Positions 1 to 5,395 of a stretch of 9,483 bases of DNA are shown here, piece by piece. Positions within the stretch are counted from its first letter, which is position 1; each line of letters begins with the position of its first letter. Under the pieces are notes generated by a model, which saw only the letters and a list, made by a program, of their open reading frames with translations, was not told where the DNA came from and ran no database searches. The stretch is from JBOGOC01 sp050747525 (GTDB lineage Bacteria; Acidobacteriota; Polarisedimenticolia; JACPZX01; DASXTC01), in the NCBI GenBank assembly GCA_050747525.1, contig JBOGOC010000074.1, positions 1 to 9,483 of the forward strand, in the 5' to 3' direction. A program made the position numbers and the translations under genes.

Positions 1-2
1 TT

Positions 3-95
3 ATCGAGGTCTTCTACAATCGGCAGCGCCGGCACTCGTACCTCGGCTATCGAACCCCGGAGGAGTTTGAGAAAGCCGAGTTGGGGGCCGCATAA
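3..95 (+). CDS. IS3-family transposase OrfB, C-terminal fragment
   Basis: This reading frame is open from the window edge to a TAA at 93-95 and gives 30 residues. It contains the pattern YNRQRRHSYLGYRTPEEFE, the well-known C-terminal tail of IS3-family (IS2/IS3/IS150-type) transposases, which lies just after the last catalytic glutamate of the DDE integrase core. The protein cuts and joins DNA at the element's ends. It is partial only because the window begins inside it; the visible part has no frameshift. The family call is confident from this tail alone, but the subgroup cannot be assigned. Confidence 0.85.
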   Translation: MEVFYNRQRRHSYLGYRTPEEFEKAELGAA

Positions 96-100
96 CATAC

Positions 101-126
101 CTGTCCACGAAACTGAGGGAAGTTCG
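101..126 (+). repeat. Probable right terminal inverted repeat of the IS3-family element
   Basis: Six bases after the transposase stop, the sequence CTGTCCACGAAACTGAGGG followed by AAGTTCG resembles the right end of many IS3-family elements (typically CCACGAAAC, then a G-rich run, then AAGTTCA). The usual terminal CA is CG here, so the exact boundary is uncertain by a few bases. The left copy is outside the window, so the inverted-repeat status is inferred from family resemblance and not seen directly. Confidence 0.5.
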
Positions 127-383
127 GGCTCAGAGGGTCTCTTCGACCACTCCCCACCGCCGGCCTTGCGTAGATGTGGTCGCCGCCGTGTCGGGCAATC
201 TGCGCCGAACGAAGACCGGATGATCGCGCGCGCTCCTACGATCACGGTCCTGGTCTTCTCTCTTCTGAAGCCTTGGGGGGATGAGCTGAATCTATCTGGA
301 TGCCGCAGGCCGGGCGGCGAGGAATGGTCGACGAGGGCGACGAGTCTCTTCGCGAGCGCCGGAGGCGCGACCGTGACGGCTGT

Positions 384-2264
384 TCAGCGCTTGCGCGCGG
401 TTGTCGTCGCTGCGGGGGCCCGCTTGTCGCCGTTGTAGTGGCGCTTGAACGCCTCCACCACGGCTGTGGCCACCTTCTGGCGGAAGCTCTCCTGACCGAT
501 CAGCGCGGCATCCTTCCCGTTGGCCAGATTGACCACCTCGAGCAGCAGGCTCTGAGGCACCAGGCTGCTGCGGATGACCGCCGGGGCGTACGTGCGCCGC
601 ATGCGGATCACGTGGTCCCTCACCGGCTTGTCGGCATGCACCGGAAGGCCCGCCGACCGGAAAGAGTCCACGATGCGCGAGGCCAGGCGCCGGGAGAAGC
701 CCTCCGAGCGCTCCCGTTCCTGAGGGCTGAACTTCACGTAGCGCAGCTCGGTGACCTCGCGGCGCTCGTAGAGTCGCCCGGCGTGCCCGTAAGTCTGATC
801 GCGGAAATTCTGCCCCGGCACGTACACCATGGCCCCCCGCGCTGAGGGGTGCAGGGAGTCGGCGTGCAGGCTCAGGAAGACCACCTTTTGTGGATCGGCC
901 CCCTCGCGCAGCAGCCTTCTGTAGTACGAGTTCACGAGATACCAGCGCAGGTTGACCCCGGCGGTGGTGACGTGCGGCTGGCGCATTTCGTACACGGGCG
1001 TGGTGAGGAGATGCTCGTCACGGTCGATGAGGAAGGGGCCCGGCAGGGGCTGGAAGCCGCTGCTGCGGTCACGCAGCGTGGTGAGCACTTTGGCCCCGGT
1101 CGTCTTCTCGACCAGCTCCTTGATGCGGCACATGATGTCGTAGACGTAGTCGTCCTCGTGAACGCCGTTGTGTCGCGCTCCGATGTCGTCGCCGCCGTGC
1201 CCAGCATCCAGAATGATGTGCACGCCCCTCAGATCGCTGGCCTGGGCCGTGATCCGGTAGCGGCCGGCCGCGGCCAGCCCCGCTTCATAGGAAGCCCTGC
1301 GCGGGTCCCCCTCAGGCAGGTACTCGGGAAGGATCAGCTCCAGAGGGATCTTCACCGGGAATCCAGCGGGGATGGAGCGCGTGTCGCGGATGCCGCTCAG
1401 GGCCGACACCTGCCGCGCCACCTGGGCCACCTCGCCGGGATCCAGGCGCCCCGTGTACTTCATGATGACGGACGAATAGAGCGCTTCTCCGCGCTTGAGC
1501 CGGTAGATCGCGTAGGGACCCTTCGGGTCATCCACGAATGTCAGGTCTCCGGCCGTGCGCGGGCGGCTCGGCCGGGATGGCGCCGTGGGCGCGGGAGGCT
1601 CCGGTCCGGGCGGCTGCTCTCCTTCGGTGGCCTTGGCCACGGGCTCCTGAGCGGGAGGAGGCGGGGCAGGGACCAGCTCGGAGAGCGCGTCGTCGTCACG
1701 GAAGGCGGGAAGCAGCAGCTCGAGGGGGACAACCACCTCGGTGCCGGCCTGCAGGGACTTCGACGGGATGCCATTGGATTCGGCCAGGTCGCCGGCCCGC
1801 CCTGGATCTCCGGTCAACCAGAACGCGATGCTCTCGAGGCGCTGGCCGTCGTCTCCTGGAGGAACGCGATGGACCCATCCTTCCTCCTCCGGCCCGTCTC
1901 CCGGAAAGAGCGCGGCCACGGCGCGCGCCTTGAAGGCCGGTGTGAGCGAATCGAAGGGGATGGCGTAGAAGAGCCCGGGCCTGACCGCCCGGCCCTGATT
2001 CGCCGACTCCAGCGCGGCCCAGGCCCGCTCCGAACCGCAGTAGCGCTGCGCCATCGAGACGTAGCTGTCGTTCTGCCCGGCCTGCACCTCGAGGAAGATG
2101 GCGTTGGCCAGCTCCAGCGTGGCGACGGTCCTGTCGTCCACCGCGGCGCGCCGGGCCGCACGGGCCTGGGGACCCCGCGCCCACGAGCCGGCCGTCATCA
2201 TGACGATCAGTATGACGAGCACCGCCGCGGGGACTCTCCGCCGCGTGGGGGTCCGGCCGATCAC
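384..2264 (-). CDS. Exported N-acetylmuramoyl-L-alanine amidase (Amidase_3) with LysM-like modules
   Basis: This 626-residue zinc hydrolase should cleave the amide bond between N-acetylmuramic acid and the stem peptide of peptidoglycan, in the periplasm. Residues 1-30 form an export signal (TPTRRR, then a hydrophobic stretch). Three LysM-like segments lie near residues 50-120, 129-188 and 249-316, each ending in a P-LE-L-LP-like motif; a Pro-rich linker (about 199-236) separates the second and third. The Amidase_3 domain (about 346-610) keeps all expected ligands and catalytic residues: H356 in DAGHGGDDIGA, E370, H467 in FLSLHADS, and E576 in LLLEVVNLANG. The E370-H467 and H467-E576 spacings are longer than in AmiC-type enzymes. 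The GTG start at 2264 lies 8 bases after the gatA stop with no clear Shine-Dalgarno, so translational coupling is likely. The final residues are basic and low-complexity. The enzyme class is confident; the exact role (division, recycling or remodelling) is unknown. Confidence 0.88.
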   Translation of the reverse strand: MIGRTPTRRRVPAAVLVILIVMMTAGSWARGPQARAARRAAVDDRTVATLELANAIFLEVQAGQNDSYVSMAQRYCGSERAWAALESANQGRAVRPGLFYAIPFDSLTPAFKARAVAALFPGDGPEEEGWVHRVPPGDDGQRLESIAFWLTGDPGRAGDLAESNGIPSKSLQAGTEVVVPLELLLPAFRDDDALSELVPAPPPPAQEPVAKATEGEQPPGPEPPAPTAPSRPSRPRTAGDLTFVDDPKGPYAIYRLKRGEALYSSVIMKYTGRLDPGEVAQVARQVSALSGIRDTRSIPAGFPVKIPLELILPEYLPEGDPRRASYEAGLAAAGRYRITAQASDLRGVHIILDAGHGGDDIGARHNGVHEDDYVYDIMCRIKELVEKTTGAKVLTTLRDRSSGFQPLPGPFLIDRDEHLLTTPVYEMRQPHVTTAGVNLRWYLVNSYYRRLLREGADPQKVVFLSLHADSLHPSARGAMVYVPGQNFRDQTYGHAGRLYERREVTELRYVKFSPQERERSEGFSRRLASRIVDSFRSAGLPVHADKPVRDHVIRMRRTYAPAVIRSSLVPQSLLLEVVNLANGKDAALIGQESFRQKVATAVVEAFKRHYNGDKRAPAATTTARKR

Positions 2265-2272
2265 CGCCGCGC

Positions 2273-3772
2273 TCAGGAGGCCACCGCGAGAGGCGGCGCC
2301 GACGCCGAGACGTTCAGGAGCGCTTCAAGGGCCGCTCCCGTGGAGAGAAGAGTCGCTTCGTCGAAGTGCGTCGCGATGATCTGGCATCCCATGGGAAGCC
2401 CGTCACGCGTGAAGCCGCAGGGGATCGACAGCGCCGGCAGCCCCGCCAGGTTGGCCGTCACCGTATAGATGTCCGACAGGTACATCGCCAGCGGGTCATC
2501 CAGCTTCTCCCCCAGCCGGAAGGCCGGCGATGGCGTGGTGGGCGAGAGCAGGACGTCCACGTCCCGGAACGCTCGCTCGAAGTCCCTGCGGATCAGGGCG
2601 CGCACCTTCATCGCCCGCACGTAATAGGCATCGTAGTATCCGGCCGACAGCGCGTACGTGCCCAGCATGATGCGCCGCTTCACCTCGGCGCCGAAGCCGG
2701 CCTCGCGGGTCTCACGGTACATCTCCTTGAGCGACCCGGCCCGCTCGTCGCGCCACCCGTACCTGACCCCGTCGAACCGCGCCAGGTTGGACGATGCCTC
2801 GGCCGTGGCCACCAGGTAGTAGGTCGCGATGGCGTACGGAGAGTTCGGCAGCGAGACGCTGGTCACGCGCGCCCCGGCCTCCTGGAGGACCGACCGGCAG
2901 CGCTCTATCCCCTGCCTGACCTCGGGATCGAGCGCCTCGGAGAGGAACTCGTCCGGCATGCCCACCTTCAACCCCTGCAGGGAGCCGCCCTCGGCAGCCG
3001 CGGCGTAGTCATCCACGTCGTGACGCGAGCTGGTCATGTCCCTTGGGTCGTGCCCGGCCATGGCCTGGAGCATGAGGGCCGCATCGCGCACCGTGCGGGT
3101 GATGGGGCCGGCCTGATCCAGCGAGGACGCGAAGGCCACCAGACCGTACCGCGAGACGCGCCCGTAGGTGGGCTTCAGCCCGACCGTCCCCGTGAAGGCG
3201 GCGGGCTGGCGGATCGATCCGCCCGTGTCGGTCCCCACGGCCATCGGAACCTGAAGCGCCGCGACAGCCGCCGCAGAGCCCCCGCTCGATCCTCCCGGCA
3301 CGCGCGTCAGATCGCGCGGATTGCAGGTCGGACCATACGCGGAGTGCTCGGTGGATGAACCCATGGCAAACTCGTCCATGTTGGTCTTGCCGACGATGAC
3401 CGCCCCGGCGGAACGGAGCCTAGAGACGCACGTGGCGTCGAACGGAGGGATGAAGCCCTTCAGGATGCGCGAGCCGCAGGTGCCCGGCAGCCCGCTCACG
3501 CACACCACATCCTTGATCGCCGCCGGCACCGCGGCCAGCAGACCCGGCGCCTCGCCGCGTGCCCGCGCCTTGTCCAGATCCGCCGCCTGCCGCAGGGCCC
3601 CGTCCCGATCGACCGTGATGAACGCATGAATCGAGGGCTCCGTGGCCTCGATTCGATCAAGATGCGCGCGGGTGATCTCCTCCGCGGAGGCCTCTCCCCG
3701 GGCGAACAGATCACGAAGAGAGAACGAGTCCAGGCCTGCCAGGGGCTCCCCGGCCCTCCCCAGGGCTGTCAT
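2273..3772 (-). CDS. gatA: Aspartyl/glutamyl-tRNA(Asn/Gln) amidotransferase subunit A
   Basis: GatA is the glutaminase subunit of GatCAB. It releases ammonia from glutamine, which GatB uses to convert mischarged Glu-tRNA(Gln) (or Asp-tRNA(Asn)) to the correct amide form in the cytoplasm. The product is 499 residues, normal for the family. The amidase-signature triad is intact: K87 in VPAAIKDV, the cis-serine S162 in GGSSGGS, and the nucleophile S186 in GTDTGGSIRQP, with the same 75- and 24-residue spacings as in FAAH-type amidases. The block EVKRRIMLGTYALSAGYYDA is also typical. The open frame extends to 3850, but the ATG at 3772 is chosen because it overlaps the gatC stop (ATGA) and the extra 26 residues do not resemble GatA. 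The C-terminal tail is Ala/Ser-rich and unremarkable. It is the second gene of the gatC-gatA-amidase operon. Confidence 0.97.
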   Translation of the reverse strand: MTALGRAGEPLAGLDSFSLRDLFARGEASAEEITRAHLDRIEATEPSIHAFITVDRDGALRQAADLDKARARGEAPGLLAAVPAAIKDVVCVSGLPGTCGSRILKGFIPPFDATCVSRLRSAGAVIVGKTNMDEFAMGSSTEHSAYGPTCNPRDLTRVPGGSSGGSAAAVAALQVPMAVGTDTGGSIRQPAAFTGTVGLKPTYGRVSRYGLVAFASSLDQAGPITRTVRDAALMLQAMAGHDPRDMTSSRHDVDDYAAAAEGGSLQGLKVGMPDEFLSEALDPEVRQGIERCRSVLQEAGARVTSVSLPNSPYAIATYYLVATAEASSNLARFDGVRYGWRDERAGSLKEMYRETREAGFGAEVKRRIMLGTYALSAGYYDAYYVRAMKVRALIRRDFERAFRDVDVLLSPTTPSPAFRLGEKLDDPLAMYLSDIYTVTANLAGLPALSIPCGFTRDGLPMGCQIIATHFDEATLLSTGAALEALLNVSASAPPLAVAS

Positions 3773-4056
3773 CCGATGACTCTGGGGACCTTGAAATGCC
3801 CTCGGACCGAAGAGGGGGAGTTGGCAAGGGCCTCTTCGGGAGCGAGGCACGCGGCCGGAGCGTCATCGCGCAGCAGGGGCTCTGCACCAGGCTCGGCCGG
3901 AACCGGCTCCACCCCCTCGACGTCCACGGCCGAAAGCTGGGCCACGTAGTCCAGGATCCGGTCCAACTCCCCCGTCAAACGGTCCACTTCGTCGGCCGAC
4001 AGGTTGAGCTGTGCGAGGCCGGCGATGCGCTTCACATGATCGGGGGTGATCCTCAT
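3769..4056 (-). CDS. gatC: Aspartyl/glutamyl-tRNA(Asn/Gln) amidotransferase subunit C
   Basis: GatC is the small non-catalytic subunit that wraps the GatA-GatB interface and stabilises the amidotransferase. The product is 95 residues, the usual family length. Family features are visible in order: an N-terminal helix (ITPDHVKRIAGLAQLNL), the helix with LDRILDYVAQL, the GVEPV turn, LLRDD near 61-65, and the closing segment GHFKVPRVIG. The ATG at 4056 is preferred over an upstream in-frame ATG at 4095 because family members begin at this ITPDHV-like segment and the longer form adds only a Pro/Gly-rich leader. A GGAGGGAG lies 13 bases upstream, a long but possible ribosome-binding distance. Its TGA overlaps the gatA ATG by 4 bases, indicating translational coupling. 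Confidence 0.95.
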   Translation of the reverse strand: MRITPDHVKRIAGLAQLNLSADEVDRLTGELDRILDYVAQLSAVDVEGVEPVPAEPGAEPLLRDDAPAACLAPEEALANSPSSVRGHFKVPRVIG

Positions 4057-4069
4057 GGCGGGGCGTGTG

Positions 4070-4077
4070 CTCCCTCC
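4070..4077 (-). promoter_or_regulatory. Ribosome binding site of gatC
   Basis: On the minus strand GGAGGGAG precedes the gatC ATG by 13 bases. It matches the anti-Shine-Dalgarno well, but the spacing is longer than the usual 5-9. It lies inside the alternative longer frame (start at 4095), which supports the shorter gatC start. Confidence 0.5.
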
Positions 4078-4093
4078 GGACGCCGGGGGCCGC

Positions 4094-4123
4094 ATGTTAG
4101 TGCAGGATTCGTCACACTTTCAA
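4094..4123 (-). promoter_or_regulatory. Candidate sigma70-type promoter of the gatC-gatA-amidase operon
   Basis: On the minus strand TTGAAA (4118-4123) and TAACAT (4094-4099) are separated by 18 bases. The -35 matches 5 of 6 and the -10 matches 4 of 6 consensus positions. Transcription would begin near 4087, giving a leader of about 30 bases that includes the GGAGGGAG. It was found by eye only. Confidence 0.45.
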
Positions 4124-4129
4124 CGCGCT

Positions 4130-4157
4130 TTGACTTTCGCCTCATCGTCCATAGGTT
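4130..4157 (+). promoter_or_regulatory. Weak candidate promoter of the exported-protein gene
   Basis: TTGACT (4130-4135) is followed after 16 bases by TAGGTT (4152-4157). The -35 is good and the -10 matches only 3 of 6. If used, transcription would start at or next to the ATG at 4164, implying a leaderless or nearly leaderless mRNA. This agrees with the absence of a clear Shine-Dalgarno before that ATG. It lies back to back with the gatC promoter candidate. Confidence 0.3.
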
Positions 4158-4163
4158 CTCCGC

Positions 4164-5066
4164 ATGTTCCCTCTCCGCCCGTTGCCGCTTTTCGCCTTGC
4201 TCGCCGCGGCCTGCCTGGCCGTGGCATCGGACACGTTGTCCGATGCCACGGCATCGGACACGTCGCCCCCCCGGGCCCAGGTGGAGGTTCGGGCGCTGGT
4301 CATCGACCCCCTCGGCACGCGGAGCGTGGACACCGCCCGCGCCCGCGTCCCGGTCGGCGCGACGGGGCTGCTCGTCCGCCGCGTGCCGTACGCCGGCCCG
4401 CCCCTGTCGTTCCGGCTGAGGGTCAAGGTGGGGATCCCCGGGACTGAAGGGATGCCCATCACCATGGTGAGCGAGACCTGGAGCGGCGACACCGCCGGCG
4501 AGCCGGCCGAGGAGGCCATCTCCCGGCGCGAGGAGACGGCCACTCTGGGGCCGGACAGCTCGTATCTGATGGAGATCGCCCACGATCCCGCGGCCGACCG
4601 CCGGATCGTTCTGAGCATCTCGGCCAGGCCGGCATCCGATGCCGAAGATGTTCCGGCCGTCGTCCCGGCCCCCTCGGGCCGCGCCGTGTCATTCCTTCTC
4701 GAGGTCATCCGCGAGCAGGATGGGAAGGTCGACCCGCCGGATGTCCAGACACTCACCTCTCTCGTGGGGCTCACCGTCACGTATTCGTCGGGGGTGCGCC
4801 TTCTGGCTCCGGGGGGGGACACGCAGGGGGAGGGCTTCGTCGGCCTGTCGGTGGTCCTCAAAGCGGAGCAGGTGCAGGACCGCCTCGTGAGCGTTGGAGT
4901 GACCCTCTCCGGGGCCGAGTTCGCGGACGCCGAACGGCGGCGCCTGCAGCCTTTCGAGCATCTGGCGGTCCGGACAGTGCCGTCCGGCGCCGCATTCGAC
5001 GTATCCGTCGAAATCCCGCCCGGGGTGCGTTATCAGGTGCGGGTGACCCCTTCGCTGGCCCCCTGA
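4164..5066 (+). CDS. Exported protein of unknown function (possible lipoprotein)
   Basis: I do not recognise this 300-residue protein. Residues 1-22 form a signal sequence (MFPLRP, then LPLFALLAAACLAVAS). C17 follows AAA, a poor but possible lipobox, so it may be a lipoprotein or be cut by signal peptidase I. A short Ser/Asp/Thr repeat follows (ASDT-LSDAT-ASDT, residues 21-33), encoded by a striking DNA inverted repeat. The rest alternates short hydrophobic and polar stretches (VEVRALVID, FRLRVKVGI, VSFLLEVIRE, LVGLTVTYSS, GFVGLSVVLKAE), which suggests a beta-rich, sandwich-like fold. No catalytic motif is visible, and C17 is the only cysteine. The ATG at 4164 is the first start giving the signal peptide; no good Shine-Dalgarno precedes it. 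It is transcribed divergently from gatC. GC-rich third codon positions support real coding. The product is probably periplasmic or surface-anchored. Confidence 0.75.
   Translation: MFPLRPLPLFALLAAACLAVASDTLSDATASDTSPPRAQVEVRALVIDPLGTRSVDTARARVPVGATGLLVRRVPYAGPPLSFRLRVKVGIPGTEGMPITMVSETWSGDTAGEPAEEAISRREETATLGPDSSYLMEIAHDPAADRRIVLSISARPASDAEDVPAVVPAPSGRAVSFLLEVIREQDGKVDPPDVQTLTSLVGLTVTYSSGVRLLAPGGDTQGEGFVGLSVVLKAEQVQDRLVSVGVTLSGAEFADAERRRLQPFEHLAVRTVPSGAAFDVSVEIPPGVRYQVRVTPSLAP
4218..4263. repeat. Perfect 16-bp inverted repeat plus an overlapping direct repeat inside the exported-protein gene
   Basis: GCCGTGGCATCGGACA (4218-4233) and its exact reverse complement (4237-4252) are separated by 3 bases. 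The arm is then partly repeated in direct orientation: GGCATCGGACACGT at 4223-4236 recurs at 4250-4263, offset by 27 bases (9 codons). The 9-mer TCCGATGCC, on either strand, occurs three times here and a fourth time at 4635-4643 in the same gene. The stem would form a stable hairpin in the mRNA about 55-90 bases after the start codon. The reading frame stays open and encodes an Ala-Ser-Asp-Thr repeat. The role is unknown. Confidence 0.9.
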
Positions 5067-5090
5067 TCGGGATGATCCCGACGCCAGCGA
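5052..5090. repeat. Nested inverted repeat spanning the exported-protein stop codon
   Basis: An outer 8-bp stem (TCGCTGGC 5052-5059 with GCCAGCGA 5083-5090) encloses an inner 6-bp stem (TCGGGA 5067-5072 with TCCCGA 5076-5081). The TGA stop (5064-5066) lies in the internal loop. No T-run follows, so it is not a classical rho-independent terminator. It could stabilise the mRNA 3' end or be coincidental in GC-rich DNA. Confidence 0.45.
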
Positions 5091-5201
5091 CGGTCCCGTA
5101 AACTAAACGACCCTCACGCGGGTCTATCGATATGCATTCGGGCGATCCGGCCAGGGCCCGACCCATCCTCAAGTTCCCCGCCGGATCGAGCGATTTGGCG
5201 C

Positions 5202-5365
5202 ATGGTGTCGTGTTTCCTTGACACCTATGCGTTCCTGTGGTATTTGAGTTGGTCTATTCAACGCTTGGGGCGGAGGAACGCTTCGACCAGATTCACCACC
5301 GGGTCGTGCCGGTGTCCAGGGTCCTCATCCGGCCATTTCACGCGGAGATCCGGCACTTCGTGTGA
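5202..5365 (+). pseudogene. Possible remnant of a PIN-domain (VapC-like) toxin gene
   Basis: From the ATG at 5202 the first residues read MVSCFLDTYAFLWYL, which resembles the N-terminus of PIN-domain ribonuclease toxins (hydrophobic strand, then LDT-A-L-W, with D7 as the first metal-binding acid). That frame then loses any family resemblance. A second frame, open from 5222 to a TGA at 5363-5365, encodes VFELVYSTLGAEERFDQIHH and then RVVPVSRVLI. This resembles the middle of PIN domains (an E-L-Y helix, then a PVS strand). About 20-30 residues expected between the two parts are missing, as is the acidic C-terminal half. A deletion with a frame change and truncation would explain this. No antitoxin is seen next to it and no Shine-Dalgarno precedes the ATG. 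The call rests on eye-matched motifs only; chance similarity is a real alternative. Confidence 0.3.
5218..5246 (+). promoter_or_regulatory. Candidate sigma70-type promoter of the TonB-dependent receptor
   Basis: A perfect TTGACA (5218-5223) is followed after exactly 17 bases by TATTTG (5241-5246), which matches 3 of 6 positions of the -10 consensus. Transcription would start near 5253, giving a leader of about 140 bases before the ATG at 5396. It overlaps the possible PIN remnant, so the two readings compete unless the remnant is dead DNA reused as a promoter. Confidence 0.4.
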
Positions 5366-5384
5366 CGACGACCCCCGGTCCAGT

Positions 5385-5390
5385 GGAGGA
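5385..5390 (+). promoter_or_regulatory. Shine-Dalgarno of the TonB-dependent receptor
   Basis: GGAGGA lies 5 bases before the ATG at 5396. Together with the signal peptide that begins there, it fixes the start of the receptor. Confidence 0.85.
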
Positions 5391-5395
5391 ATTCC

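Larger units (their letters stand above)
1..126 (+). mobile_element. Right end of an IS3-family insertion sequence (cut by window edge)
   Basis: The window opens inside an insertion sequence. The last 30 codons of an IS3-family transposase (OrfB, DDE integrase core) are followed within a few bases by a sequence resembling the right terminal inverted repeat of such elements. The left end, OrfA and the catalytic DDE residues lie outside the window, so activity cannot be judged. The element sits 257 bases beyond the 3' end of the amidase gene, in convergent orientation to it, so it does not interrupt any gene seen here. The outer boundary near 126 is inferred from the repeat only; no target-site duplication can be tested. 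Confidence 0.75.
5067..5395. other. Intergenic region upstream of the TonB-dependent receptor
   Basis: This 329-base stretch has no intact gene. It holds the second half of the nested inverted repeat, a possible decayed PIN-like gene (5202-5365), a promoter candidate (5218-5246) and the receptor's ribosome binding site. The segment around 5205-5265 looks more AT-rich by eye than the flanking genes. I see no tRNA, riboswitch or CRISPR-like pattern. Confidence 0.6.

Noticed and set aside
127..383. Possible small genes between the IS end and the amidase stop (frames opening at 67 and 300)
   Set aside because: These frames start inside the IS tail or run into the antisense of the amidase gene, have no ribosome binding site and no recognisable product. 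No T-tailed hairpin that could end the amidase operon was found either.
849..2468. Long open frame (539 codons) on the plus strand, antisense to the amidase and gatA genes
   Set aside because: It lies wholly opposite well-supported genes with conserved motifs. Its Arg/Gly/Ala/His-rich composition is typical of the antisense shadow of GC-rich coding DNA, and it shows no recognisable domain.
2366..3358. 330-codon plus-strand frame antisense to gatA
   Set aside because: gatA is unambiguous with an intact catalytic triad; the opposite frame is compositionally a shadow.
3773..3850. 26-codon N-terminal extension of gatA
   Set aside because: The extension lies over the gatC 3' end, does not resemble GatA proteins, and the ATG at 3772 gives a typical ATGA overlap and a normal family length.
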